The position numbers were made by a program, and so were the translations under genes. A DNA stretch of 64,000 nucleotides. It comes from Stenogyne calaminthoides (lineage: Eukaryota > Streptophyta > Magnoliopsida > Lamiales > Lamiaceae). The notes under the pieces are model-generated. The model did no database searches. It saw only the letters and a program-made list of their open reading frames with translations, and had not been told where the DNA came from. Shown here piece by piece: positions 22,199-33,307 of the stretch. The stretch's first letter is position 1, and every line of letters starts with the position of its first letter. Location of the stretch: contig JBBCBC010000012.1 in the NCBI GenBank assembly GCA_037126765.1, positions 5,766,001 to 5,830,000 of the forward strand, in the 5' to 3' direction.

Positions 22199-25100
22199 TT
22201 GATTCATAAGAACATATCTTGTAATGTTGTGTATACATCTTTGAAAGCATGTGTTCCTGGATCTTGGTATTTTGATAGTGGTTGTTCTAGACACATGACT
22301 GGTCAAGTTAATCATCTGACTAATTATACATCATACAATGGTGGTCATGTTACCTATGGTTGTGGTTCAAAAGGTAAAGTTGTTGGTAAAGGAACATTGA
22401 ATGTTTCTAGTTTTCCAAAGTTGTCAAATGTGTTACATGTAAAAGGTTTACTTGCTAATCTGATTAGTATTAGTCAGTTATGTGATGATGATTTACATGT
22501 GAAATTTGACAAGAATTCATGCTATGTGTTTGATAAGAATGATGAATGCTTAATGACTGACAATAGATCTGCTGATAATTGCTATTTGATTGGTTCAAAT
22601 CATGCTTGTAAAAGTGCTAAAGCAGATGATATTATTTTGTGGCATCAAAAACTTGGTCATGCTAATTACAGAAGTATTCAGAGATTGCATAGACTAGGTG
22701 CTGTTGTTGGTTTACCTGATCTTAACTTTGAAAAAGGAAAAATCTATGGATCATGTCAGAAAGGTAAGCAAGTAAGGACAACACATCAAATGTTGTCAAC
22801 ATGTAAAACAAACAGGTGTTGTGGGTTGATTCATATGGATCTAATGAGTCCTATGGAAACTGAAAGTTTAGGTGGAAAGAGGTATTCTTATGTTCTTGTA
22901 GATGATTTTTCTAGATTTACTTGGGTTATATTTCTGAAAGAAAAATCTGATACCTTTTCTGAGTTTAAAATTCTTTACAAAAGGTTTATAACTGTTTTAT
23001 GTTTAAAGATCAGTAGTGTAGGTCCTGAACGGGTTTTGTGAGGGCAGAAGTCTAGAGGGGAGGGGTGAATAGACTTCTGAAAACTTTTGTGCAAATCAAA
23101 GTGAGGGCGCTTAACTTTGATCGAGTGTGAGTGAATCATTTGGGTGATAACCAACTTACCGATCGCTGATGGCGATCGATTCGGTAACTATCGGTTTAAC
23201 TGATGTGTCTTGGAAGCTTAAGTTTTACCCGTGTGAAAAACCGGTTTTGATAAATCGATTCCAAAGTTAATCTTTTAATCGGTTTGATCAAGTGTCAAGT
23301 TTGATCGGATCGAAGCTTGGTGCTAATCGATCTCGGGCCGGAATATGTATGCGCTTTAAAGGTTGTGTGCGATTGTAATCGCTAATCAAAGCGGTAAAGG
23401 CACACAAGATTTATAGTGGTTCGACAAACCAGTCCCCACGCCCACTCTTCCCTATCACAAGGGGCACCTACTTAACCAACCGGACTTTGTTTTTTGTGTA
23501 AGTCCAACACAAGACACCAACTAGATGTTTAAGGAGTTCACACTCAACCGATCCTTAGATCGTAACTAGAAACCCTAGTCTCGAAATCTTGCTAAACAAC
23601 TTAACATAACTTGGGGGTTTGGGTAAGATTGTTTTGTTCCAACTATGAAATCTTTTCTTTAGATAAAGTTGCAAACAAATTAGATGAAAAGATTTCTATG
23701 CTAAGAACTTTATGGGATGAACACTTAATGAAAATTAATCTTCTTGTTTGTGTTCTTGTCGCGAAATCGATATTAGCTTGAGCTTCTTGATTGTTCAAAT
23801 AAGCCGTTATATCACTCAAGTGTGATCCCATATTTATAGACCTTGAAATCAAAGAGCCGTTGGAGAGAAATTTGAATTTCAGTGCTATATTTGGTAGACT
23901 TGTAGCCTTGATGTGACGAGCTTCAGAACTAGCATGGCCAAAAGCGTGAATTTGTACTTTGTAGTCGTTCTGAGAGAGGTAGCATCAAATCCCACAATTT
24001 CCGGCTCCGATCATACGTGTCTTGTTCTTATTGGATAGCAGACTCACTTTTCAGTGAAGTTCTTCCAACTACGCTTGACATTCTTCTTATTCAGATCATA
24101 GATGTATGATTAGGTGAAACATCAGATTTCACTGGTGAGTCGACCGATCACCGAACTAATCACCAACCGATAGAGTCTTCGGTGCGGTTGACTTAGCTTC
24201 AACTAGCGACTTCGGTGATGTAGGTCTTCCGTCCGATCTTCTGGAAGTCATCTGATCTTCAAGTATACTGAGTTTGAGCTTTATGACTTCAGCTGAGATA
24301 TCTGACTAGATCAGATCGATCTGATCTTCTGTTCTTTTCTAGCATTCTGGCTTGTCGGATATCAGCTGTCCTTGAGTCTTCAGATCTGACCTATATATAT
24401 TGAGTTTCCCCCTCAATATGTGACCTATATATTTCATCAGTTGTTCTATACAATCATTATCAACTGGTTTCCTATAACAGGTAATATAAACATCAGTCAG
24501 CTAACAGGTCTGACTGGTCCTATTACATGTGTTTTTGGAACTCTCATCAAAACTATAAATTTCCCAACAAGTAGGATAAGATCTGATCATGGAAGGGAAT
24601 TTGAAAATAGTTTGTTTACTAATTTATGTGAAAAGAAAGGTATTTTACAAGAGTTTTCCTCACCTAAAACTCCACAACAAAATGGGATTGCTGAAAGAAA
24701 GAATAGAACTTTGCAAGAAATGGCAAGAGTTATGCTAACCTCAAAGAATCTTTCTAAGAAATTCTGGGCTGAAGCTTTAAATATTGCTTGTCACATTGTG
24801 AATAGAGTGTACATTCGTTCTGGTAGTAATTGCACTCCCTATGAGATTCTGAATAACAAGAAACCAAATTTGAAATACTTTCATGTTTTTGGTTGTGTTT
24901 GTTACATTTTGAATGATAGAGATCAGTTGCATAAGTTTGATTCAAAGAGTGATAAAGGATTTTTCTTAGGATACTCTAAGAATAGCAAGGCATATAGAAT
25001 CTATAACTTGAGAACTGATACAATGCAAGAATCTGTTAATGTGGTATTTGATGAACTTGCAAGTCTTGCAGGAAAAAGTGCTGAAGACAATGTCTAAGAT

Positions 25101-26945
25101 TTGATAGAAGTATCCAGAGATACTGATGACACTGAAGATAGTAAGGATGTTGATCAGAATGTTCCTTCCACATCTGATACAACATTACCCAAAAGTTCAA
25201 ATACTGAAAATCTGTCACAAGATTCACAGTATTCAAAACAGTTGGTTCCCTCAACAAAGATAATGAAAAGTCATCCATCAGATCAGATCATTGGAGAAGC
25301 AACCACAGGTGTACAAACTAGAAGAATAATGGGTATTTATATCAATAACCTTGTAAGATCAGTTTGCATGTCATCCATATGCAATCGGGTAACTTTTGAG
25401 TGTTATCATTCTGCAATTGAGCCTAAGAATGTTAAAGAAGCTCTCAATGATGAAAATTGGATAAATGTTATGCATGAAGAACTTAATCAGTTTGAAAGAA
25501 ATGATGTTTGGACACTTGTACCTAGACCTAATTCTGATATTAATGTCATAGGAACAAAGTAGATTTTCAAAAATAAAACTGATGAATCTGGTAATATTGT
25601 GAGAAATAAGGCTAGATTGGTTGCTCAAGGTTATACTCAGATTGAAGGAATAGATTTTGATGAAACATTTGCTCCTGTTGCTAGAATAGATACTATTAGA
25701 TTACTTCTTGCTATTGCATGTTTCATTAACATTAACTTGCATCAAATGGATGTTAAACTTGCTTTCTTAAATGGTATTCTGGAAGATGAAGCTTATGTTG
25801 AACAACCTAAAGGTTTTGAAAATCTAGAGTTTCCTGATCATGTTTACAAGTTAAAGAAAGCTTTGTATGGTCTAAAACAAGCACCTAGAGCTTGGTATGG
25901 TAGACTTATTGATTTCTTATTTGAGTTTGGATTTTTGAGAGGTGAAGCTGATAGAACCTTGTTCATTAAAAATTCTAAAAATGATATCATGGTTGATCAA
26001 ATATATGTTGATGATATTGTATTTGGTTCAACTAGTAATGATATGTTTGAAAGTTTTGTTAAAGAAATGACCTGTACTTTTGAAATGTCCATGGTTGGAG
26101 AACTAAATTTCTTTTTAGGTCTTCAAATCAAACAAATGAAAGATGGTATTTTCTTTTGTCAAAACAAATATGTTAAGAATCTGGTGAAAAGGTTTGGTTT
26201 GGAAAATGCTAAAATTATGAAAACTCCTATGGGTTCAACTCAAAAGTTGAGTAAAGACTTGATTGGAAAAGATGTTGATCCTACTTTGTATAGATCAATG
26301 ATTGGAGGTCTTTTGTACTTAACTTCTAGTAGGCCTGATATTATGTATAGTGTCTTTCTTTGTGCTATATATCAAGCTAATCCTAAGGAATCACATCTCA
26401 ATTCTGTAAAAAGAATTATAAGATATGTGGCTGGAACATGTGATCTAGGTATTTGGTACTCAAAGGATACTAATTGCTCTTTAGTTGGCTACAGTTATGC
26501 AGATTGGGCAGGTGATTGGGATGACAGAAAAAGTACTAGTGGAGGATGTTTCTACATGAGAAACAACATTATCTCCTGGCATAGTAAGAAATAGAATTGT
26601 GTTTCACAATCGACAGCTGAGTCTGAATATGTTGCTGCTGGAAGTTGCTGCACTCAACTGCTATGGCTTAAAAAGATGTTTGATGATTATGGGTTGGAAA
26701 GTGGTATTTTGACTGTTTATTGTGATAATACTAGTGCTATCAATGTTTCCAAGAATCCTGTGCAACATTCTTTGACTAAGCATATAAGTATAAGACATCA
26801 CTTTATAAGAGATCTTGTAGAGAAAGAAGTTGTGAAGTTAGAGTACATTTCTACTGAAAAACAACTTGCTGATATTTTCACAAAAGCCCTTGATAATGAG
26901 AGGTTTTCTTCACTTAGGAAATCTCTTGGTCTTTGCTATATCTGA
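22199..26945 (+). pseudogene. Sirevirus pol (protease, integrase, RT, RNase H)
   Basis: Domains in order: copia protease with WYFDSGCSRHMTG (about 22264), the pre-integrase motif LWHQKLGHANY, and the integrase core start (DLMSPMETESLGG). After the nested LTR come SDHGREFEN, TPQQNGIAERKNRTLQEMAR and the integrase tail. RT has FAPVARIDTIR, the KKALYGLKQAPRAWY box and the active site YVDDIVFGS at about 26005. RNase H has GYSYADWAGD, SQSTAESEY and YCDNTSA. Stops at 25098 (TAA), 25561 (TAG) and 26592 (TAG), plus the solo LTR at 23016-24569, inactivate it. The reading frame outside these points is well kept, so the decay is moderate. Confidence 0.9.
23016..24569 (-). mobile_element. solo LTR related to family A, inserted in integrase
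   Basis: The LTR is 1554 bp from TGTAGGTCCTG to TTCCCAACA, flanked on both sides by AGTAG (23011-23015 and 24570-24574). It shares with family A the region of CACTCTTCCCT and GGGGCACCTACTTAACCAAC (about 23450-23480), but much of the rest differs, so it is a sister subfamily. The perfect duplication shows that LTR-LTR recombination removed the internal part. Removing the insert restores the integrase reading frame. Confidence 0.9.
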
Positions 26946-27155
26946 AAATAAACACTAGATGTTGTGACAAATATTTCCAACATTTGAAGCAACATTGTGG
27001 TTCTGATAATGAGTTTGTCTGTTGTTTTTGCTTATTTTTTAGCTTTAAATGATAGTGTTTTGATCTTATTGTTTGAATCATGGTTTGATACAGAGTCCTG
27101 GGCATATATCTTTTAAATGCATTAAAAATAAAACACAACTTAGATGTGTAATCAC

Positions 27156-27300
27156 TGAGTAACTATGGGACACAGAGCTCGCTACTACGATGTTCTCTTT
27201 TCAAAAGGTGATTAAATATACATCTATGTTTGTTCACAATCCATTGAGTAACTATGGGGCACGGAGCTCGCTACTACGATGCACTCTTTTGAAAAGATGG
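27156..27300 (+). repeat. 89-bp tandem repeat between pol and the env-like gene
   Basis: TGAGTAACTATGGG followed by a conserved GAGCTCGCTACTACGATG occurs at 27156 and again at 27245, with CTCTTTT and CAAAAG/GAAAAG after it. The unit lies in the untranslated spacer before the third gene, which runs from 26946 to about 27985 and holds no other recognisable feature. Confidence 0.75.
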
Positions 27301-27985
27301 ATCAATGCGAACATGTGTTTAAAGAAAAAATCAAAATATGCAACACTTTGATGATGAATTTCATGCAAAATTGAGTGTTGAGATATATGTGTGCCGACAT
27401 TTTGTGAAACTTTAAGTGATTCAAACTTTATCTATCATACATGATTCGTTTAATGTTCTGGATTAGTTGAATTCGTGGATTGAACAAGTTATTTGAACTG
27501 ATTTGTGTTTATTTAATTTTAGATATGGTTTCCTGTTTTTTTTTTTTGAAAATATTTTCGCGGTCACTTACACATCACACGATCACATAACTTCAAAGTA
27601 GTGGGTGGTTACCTTTGTTCCCACTCCTGATCGGTTTTCTTGTGGATGTGTGTTATAACCTCCTGTCTTTCTTCTCTACTTAAGTTCGATTTATCTATGA
27701 TGTTTAATATTGAAAGCTGAAAACATTGTTGCTGCATATTGGATTCGAGGTGTGTTGTTGTTCTTGTGTTATTTCATATTTTTCGGTCATATGCTTCTTT
27801 TCCCTCCTATTTTCTGATTTCATTATTTTAATTGCCTATGTATTTATTTGTTTGGACAGAAAGGAGAAATTGCTGAAAAACAAAACCCATCGGTCACTCC
27901 TGAGCAATCGCAAACTCACGCAAACCCTTCTCCCTCGAAACCTTCTTCTTCAGAAAATTCAAACCATCTGAACCTTCTCGCTGAA

Positions 27986-29858
27986 ATGGCTTCACAAAAT
28001 CCAGATCATGATTCCACTAATGTTGGTGGATCATCTTCTTCATCCGTACCAAAACCCACTCCGTACGAATTTCCTGAAGATACTCCTCAATCTCTGGTTC
28101 GACTGATCATTGAACAAATGCTCGAGAAAAATCTTCCTGATCTTCCTAATGTTTTTGTTGGCAAAAGACAAGTCAACATTAATGACTTTGTTGATCTTTC
28201 TGCTAAACCCTTAGTCACAGAAATTCCTTAAGAACCTTCTCTAGAAATACCCTCAGAAACTCCTATTGCTGACCCTGTTTCTGAAAACCCTTCTGAAAAC
28301 CCAAATCAAACAGCCGATGTTAAAATGAAAGCTGCTGACTCCTCTGATTCAGAAGGAATGGGGGAGAAATTGAAGAACATTAGGCTAAGAAAGAAGCAAT
28401 TGGCTCCCAGAAGAGGTGTTGGTAGATGAGGAAAGAGAAGAATGTCACAGAGAAATCTAGGCAAAAATGTTGATTACACTGGGAAACGTCCTAAGAGAAC
28501 TGATGGTGGTATTAATGATCCTATCTCTATTGATGATTCTGATGAAGAGATGGCAGTTCCAAATGTTCCTATTGCCGAGCCAAAAGATTCAGATGATGAC
28601 TTAACCATGCAAGAGTTGTTGGCTAAAAAGGAAAGGAGAACCAAAAAGAAAAATGAACCTCCTGTGAATACTGCTACAGATGTTGCTAAATCATCTGATT
28701 CTGAACCAGGCATTGATCCTCAAGCTGAGGATACTGAGGAAGATGAACCTGAGGAAAATGTCCCTGAGGATGATGAACCTGAAGAAATTGAACCTGAACA
28801 AAATGAGTCTGATGATGAACTTGATCAAATCTTTGATGAGGTAATGGAATCTGACTCTGACTCAGATGATAAAGTTGAGCATGATAGAAAATCTGCTGTT
28901 GTTAAATCCATGCTTAAGAGATTCATTGTGGATGAAAGGATAATCAAAATGCCTGATTTTGAAGCTCAAAATCTGATAGGTTTGCTTGATAGTAGATCTT
29001 TGTTGCATGCTCTACAATATGCCAAACCTCATTATGTTTCTTGGGTTGCTGAATTTTATGCTAATCTTAAGAAGAGTTGTGGGAATAGGCAGTCTTCAAA
29101 CTATGGGAAAGTAAGGTTTAGATACAATGTTGTTACCATTTCCCCTAAAATTATAAACATCTTTCTGAAGACTAAACAAGTGGAAGATGATTCCGGAGAA
29201 TTGGACATAGGGGAAGTGATGTCTGTCATCACTGGTGGTAGACATTCTGTGTGGACTTTACAATTTTCTGCTGCAAAACTGACCTCTTTATACTCTGTGA
29301 TGCATAAGCTGCTAGTCTCTAATTGGTTGTCTTCCAAGAATTCTACTGTGTTAACCAAGGAACAGGCATTCTTGTTGTACAAGATTGTGCACCTAAACAA
29401 ATTCAACATGTGTCAAATCATATTTGACAACATTGTATCCTATCTTTGGTAAACACTCTGGAACTAACTATTACGCCTATCCAAGTTTGATCTGTCAACT
29501 CTTGGATAGACTGGAGTTTGAGAGACCTAGAGGAGAGAGGATAAGTGGGTATATGCCAAGTTTTGGTATCTCACATGTACTGAGGTCTGGAAACCGTACT
29601 GTTGATCTACCCTTGGAAGATCCTGCACCGCAAGTGGAGGATGCTGTCAATGAGGCTGTGGAGGATGCTGTGGAAGATGTACTCAATATCGATGATGCCT
29701 TTTCTTTCTTCGAACAAATGGTACCTGATGATGCTGAACCGGTTGATGATAGCCCTGATTACACTGATGATGAGGTGTTGATGACACCTACCAGGGAGAA
29801 TTTGTCTCCAGAGAGCATTGCTATCATTGATCAGTTTTATGGAGCTGATAACTGGTGA
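27986..29858 (+). pseudogene. Sirevirus env-like third gene
   Basis: The start is placed at ATGGCTTCACAAAATCC (27986), in frame with open sequence back to 27848. A splice acceptor TTGTTTGGACAG ending at 27860 suggests a spliced mRNA. The N-terminal half is Pro/Ser/Glu-rich and very acidic, with Lys/Arg-rich stretches near 28380-28440 and 28625-28660. The C-terminal half (about 28900-29450) has the VRFRYNVVTISPKIINIFL stretch that resembles the 'putative plant transposon protein' domain (PF20167) found in SIRE/Maximus third genes. Stops at 28229 and 28427 and a frameshift near 29440 break it. No clear membrane span is seen, so 'env-like' reflects position rather than proven function. Confidence 0.7.
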
Positions 29859-30250
29859 TTGGATTCAAGACAACAACATTCTCTAAACATGGAATTTTGA
29901 AGTATGGGGAGCATTTGGAGATTATGGAGATGCGCAGCCCTTCCTCGCCCATCCTTCCCTTTATTTCTCTATATTTTTTCCTGCGTGTTGTAATCTTTTA
30001 TTTCTGCTCTTTACTTTTTAAACTATGTTATTGGACAATTAGATGATAGGTTTATATTTATGTCATTTACTTTATGTTGTTGGGTACTTTGGCCTAAGTA
30101 CACCTTTTGATGTACATGTGTGCTTTGTTTATTTATTTTATGATTTGGTTGAATAGTAGTTGTTCTCCTCAATGACTATTATTTATTTCTTTCCCGACAC
30201 ACAAGTTTGAATGTTGTTTTTAACAAAGTGTGTTGTAGTAGAAAGACCAA

Positions 30251-30262
30251 ATTGGGGGAGTT
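30251..30262 (+). other. polypurine tract of the Sirevirus
   Basis: ATTGGGGGAGTT lies immediately before the 3' LTR start TGTTGATG at 30263. Confidence 0.7.
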
Positions 30263-31026
30263 TGTTGATGTTGCACGGATGTTGCTCTTATTAGATGTTG
30301 GACAACATTCTCGACAACATCATAAATTTGCCTTTTCTCCCTAACACCGACTCGGTTTAATAGATGTGTTTCTCTATGTTTCCTACATTGCGAAAGTTGA
30401 AGATAATCTTTAAATTATTAAATGCGGTTGCACTGATGGAGTGAGAATAGAAATATCATGGGTGGTTACACCAAGATCATGGAGATAGTGGAGGAGAAGT
30501 TCAAGGCTGTTCACACCAAGTGGATGGGACAATGCAGTTGGTCCGAATGTCTATAAATAGACTGCATTGGTCGACATTTCGAGTTCAAGTTGAAGTGAAA
30601 TTCCATTTGCTCTACTCCAAACTTAAGAGAGTAACATCTAAGACACAACCAAGAGTGAAAAACCGAGTGTTTGTAATTCTAGGAGTGTGAGGGTCGATGT
30701 TATTCTATGTGTATAGGTCGAGGGAATACAATATCTCCTATCAGTATTGATTTTATCTTATTAGATCAAGTTTTAGGTTGAATAAGATCACTATTTACTT
30801 GATTGAATATATTGATTTTGGTGTGTGGTTTTTCACTACACCTTTTAGGATCTTGTAAGAGATTCATGTGTATCTCACTACTTGTTATAGTGATGTTTTT
30901 AACCATGAGGTTCGTATAGTCTGGATTATAGACTATACAAAATTTTGAAATCCTTTTCAGACTTTGCTTTTTATGTATTCATTTAAATATATATGTTGTT
31001 TCACATGTTGTATAACATTTTCAACA
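30263..31026 (+). repeat. 3' LTR of the Sirevirus
   Basis: This LTR is 764 bp and collinear with the 5' LTR. Several differences lie at CHG triplets: CTGACTCCGG in the 5' copy reads CCGACTCGG here. Confidence 0.85.
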
Positions 31027-31189
31027 ATCAAAATGAAAGGTATTAATTGATTAAAAACGTATTTTTTTTTTAAAAAATCAAGGACTCAAAAACACGCACA
31101 AAAATAATAATCGTAATTATTAATTATTTTTTTTATTAATGTTGATTTTTACTTTTGAATAAGGGGCAAGGAGGGGTACTTAAATTTCC

Positions 31190-31361
31190 GCTAATTTTTG
31201 ACGGATTTTCCAAACAAGGACTAAAAAGTAAAAAATTTTTATTTGAGACCAAAAATATAAGGTTTGAGACCAAAATCATGTGGAGGCGTGTCTTGTGGGA
31301 CCAAAAGTGCAAAAAATCGAATAAGAGTGTAAAAGTACACATTCACATTGAATTTTTATTT
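31190..31361 (-). repeat. dispersed 'TTTGGTCCCA' repeat, inverted copy
   Basis: The reverse complement carries the same ACTTTTGGTCCCAC and GATTTTGGTC order as 14125-14190. The right edge (31323-31361, AAGAGTGTAAAAGTACACAT) recurs at 32970-33008. It is therefore an unclassified dispersed element. Confidence 0.55.
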
Positions 31362-31925
31362 TTTGAATAGAAAAGTAGTACTTGTTTAAATGAAAAGTAT
31401 TACTTGTTAAATTAAAAGTATTACTTGTTTAAATAGAAAAGTAGTACTTGTTTTAAATAGAAAAGTAGTACTTGTTTAAATGAAAAATAGTACTTGTTTA
31501 AATAGAAAGTATCACTTGCTTAAATGAAAAGTAGTACTTGTTTAAATAGAAAAGTCGTAAGTGTTTAAATGAAAGGTTCTATTTATTTAAATGAAAGGTA
31601 TTACTTGTTAAATGAAAAGTATTACTTGTTTAAATAGAAAAGTAGTAGTTGTTTAAATAGAAAAGTACTACTTGTTTAAATGAAAAGTAGTGCTTGTTTA
31701 AATAGAAAAGTATTACTTGTTTAAATAGAAAAACAATACTTTTTTAAATAGAAAAGTAGTACTTGGTTAAATAAAAAAACATTATTTATTTAAATTAAAA
31801 GTATTACTTGTTTAAATAGAAAGTATTGCTTGTTTAAATGAAAAGTAGTACTTGTTTAAATAGAAAGTTTTATTTGTTTAAATAGAAAGTATTACTTTTT
31901 TAAATAGAAAGTAATATTTGCTTTA
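31362..31925 (+). repeat. 23-bp minisatellite, about 25 units
   Basis: Units follow AAAAGTAGTACTTGTTTAAA plus TAG or TGA, with changes such as TATTACTT and lengths of 21-24 bp. No coding potential is visible. It lies between two copies of the AAGAGTGTAAAAGTACACAT repeat. Confidence 0.9.
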
Positions 31926-32480
31926 AAAAAATGAATTTGTAGGACATATACAATTTGAAAAGAATATAATCATTTATTTATAATTTATAAAGTAAAAAAT
32001 ATATATAATTAATATTTTAAAGATTATTAGATAGTTAAATTAAATAAATGAAATTAAAAAAATTAAAAAATGTAAAAAAATAAATTATAAATAAATAAAT
32101 ATAATTTTAATATAATACAATTTAATTTAAATTTATAAATAAATAAAAATTATAATTATTATATTAAAATGTGGTTAAATCATTAAATTAGATAATTGAA
32201 ATAAAGGATTTTAAAAACAAATTGAAAAAAAATGATTTTTAGAACATATATAATTAATTTCATTAAGAAAGAAGAAAAAGTGCCCGATCGGTTTGATCCT
32301 GATCCTCGGGCCCCATAGGTCCCACCGCTCATCGGTCCCCCTTGGAAGCGAAAATTTGTCTCATTTAATAGGGGATAATTGGTTGCTTATATATGATATG
32401 CTTGGTGGTTGGGTTCGAGATGGTTCGTGTTTCCGATGGTTCGGTCCCCACCCGGGCGCCCCTGGGCTCAGGTTCAAACC
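31926..32480. other. AT-rich spacer
   Basis: The stretch is very A/T-rich up to 32270, then contains a GC-richer block at 32281-32480 (GGGCGCCCCTGGG, GGTTCAAACCACCG). The latter end resembles a tRNA B box, but no matching A box was convincing. Nothing else is supported. Confidence 0.4.
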
Positions 32481-32841
32481 ACCGTGAGTCATTTTTTATT
32501 CGTAAATTCACGCTTTTAGCGACGGATATTATTAAAAAAATTAAAATTAAAAAAAATTATAAAAAAAACGTCGCTAATCAGCTTTTATTCGTAAATTCAC
32601 GCTTTAGCGACTGATATTATTAAAAAAAAATTAAAATTAAAAAAAATTATAAAAAAAAAAAAACCGTCGCTAATCAGCGACGGTCACAAAAAATCGTCGC
32701 TACGGTTAGCGAATGCATATGATTCAACAACGGATTTTTTTTTTCGCACCAAAAACGTTGCATCATGTCGTTAATGTTTATTTATTTTTTTCGCCGCTAA
32801 AAACCGCGTTAAAACCCCATCTTTTTCAATTTTTTGTAGTG
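32480..32841 (-). mobile_element. CACTA-type transposon end with GCGACGG subterminal repeats
   Basis: The right edge reads TTTTTTGTAGTG, the complement of the CACTACAAAAAA terminus typical of plant CACTA (En/Spm) elements. Inside, GCGACGG, CCGTCGCT and TCGTCGCTA words repeat in both orientations, as subterminal repeats do. Two units of about 105 bp starting TCGTAAATTCACGC (about 32501 and 32590) are tandem. No opposite CACTA end was found to the left, so the element is truncated. Confidence 0.6.
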
Positions 32842-33008
32842 ACAAAATTTAGGAGAAAAGCGACACGTCATCAAATTTAAGAAGACGACACATTAAAAAA
32901 AGAGAGGGTAAAAGTACACTCGTCTCGTCAAATTAATCTATGTTATTCACTTATTTAGTAGGTATTTGAATAAGAGTGTAAAAGTACACATTCACATTGA
33001 ATTTTTAT
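32842..33008 (+). repeat. second copy of the 13990-14117 repeat
   Basis: ACAAAATTTAGGAGAAAA through GTAGGTATTTGAATAAGAG matches 13990-14117 with few changes. The final bases then match 31323-31361 instead. The two related pieces are 18.9 kb apart in the same orientation. Confidence 0.7.
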
Positions 33009-33229
33009 TTTTAAATAATTTAATAATCATTGTTGAATAGTATAGAGTACTGAATTAGTTAATGTAATCTGTGTTGTCCATTATTATTAATTAATTAATT
33101 AATAATCAATGTGAAGATAAACTTGTAACTTGTTTCCTTTCAAAAAAAAAACTTGTAACTTGTTTAGGGGTATTAGCCCATAGTGTCTATATGAAATATT
33201 TGAGCGATAACACATGATTTATTAACTAT

Positions 33230-33237
33230 TATATAAA
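33230..33237 (+). promoter_or_regulatory. TATA box of the terpene synthase
   Basis: TATATAAA lies 71 bases before the ATG at 33308, a suitable distance for a short 5' leader. No other TATA-like word is closer to the start codon. Confidence 0.5.
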
Positions 33238-33307
33238 CTGGTGACCAGCCAAATATAGATATTATCAATAATATTCGAATTTCCATACACAATATATTAA
33301 TAGAGAA

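Larger units (their letters stand above)
15357..31026 (+). mobile_element. Sirevirus (SIRE-type Ty1/copia) with env-like gene
   Basis: LTRs at 15357-16095 and 30263-31026 enclose gag, protease-integrase-RT-RNase H and a third gene after pol, which is the SIRE/Maximus layout. Removing three later insertions (17274-20764, 21453-22134, 23016-24569) leaves about 10 kb. All genes carry stops or frameshifts, so the copy is dead. The flanks ATTAT and ATCAA do not match as a target duplication. Confidence 0.85.

Noticed and set aside
28474..29686. Several minus-strand frames opposite the Sirevirus third gene
   Set aside because: They are shadows of the acidic repeats read on the other strand.
32281..32500. 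Possible tRNA gene near GGTTCAAACC
   Set aside because: The B-box-like word is present, but no acceptor stem or A box at suitable spacing was found.
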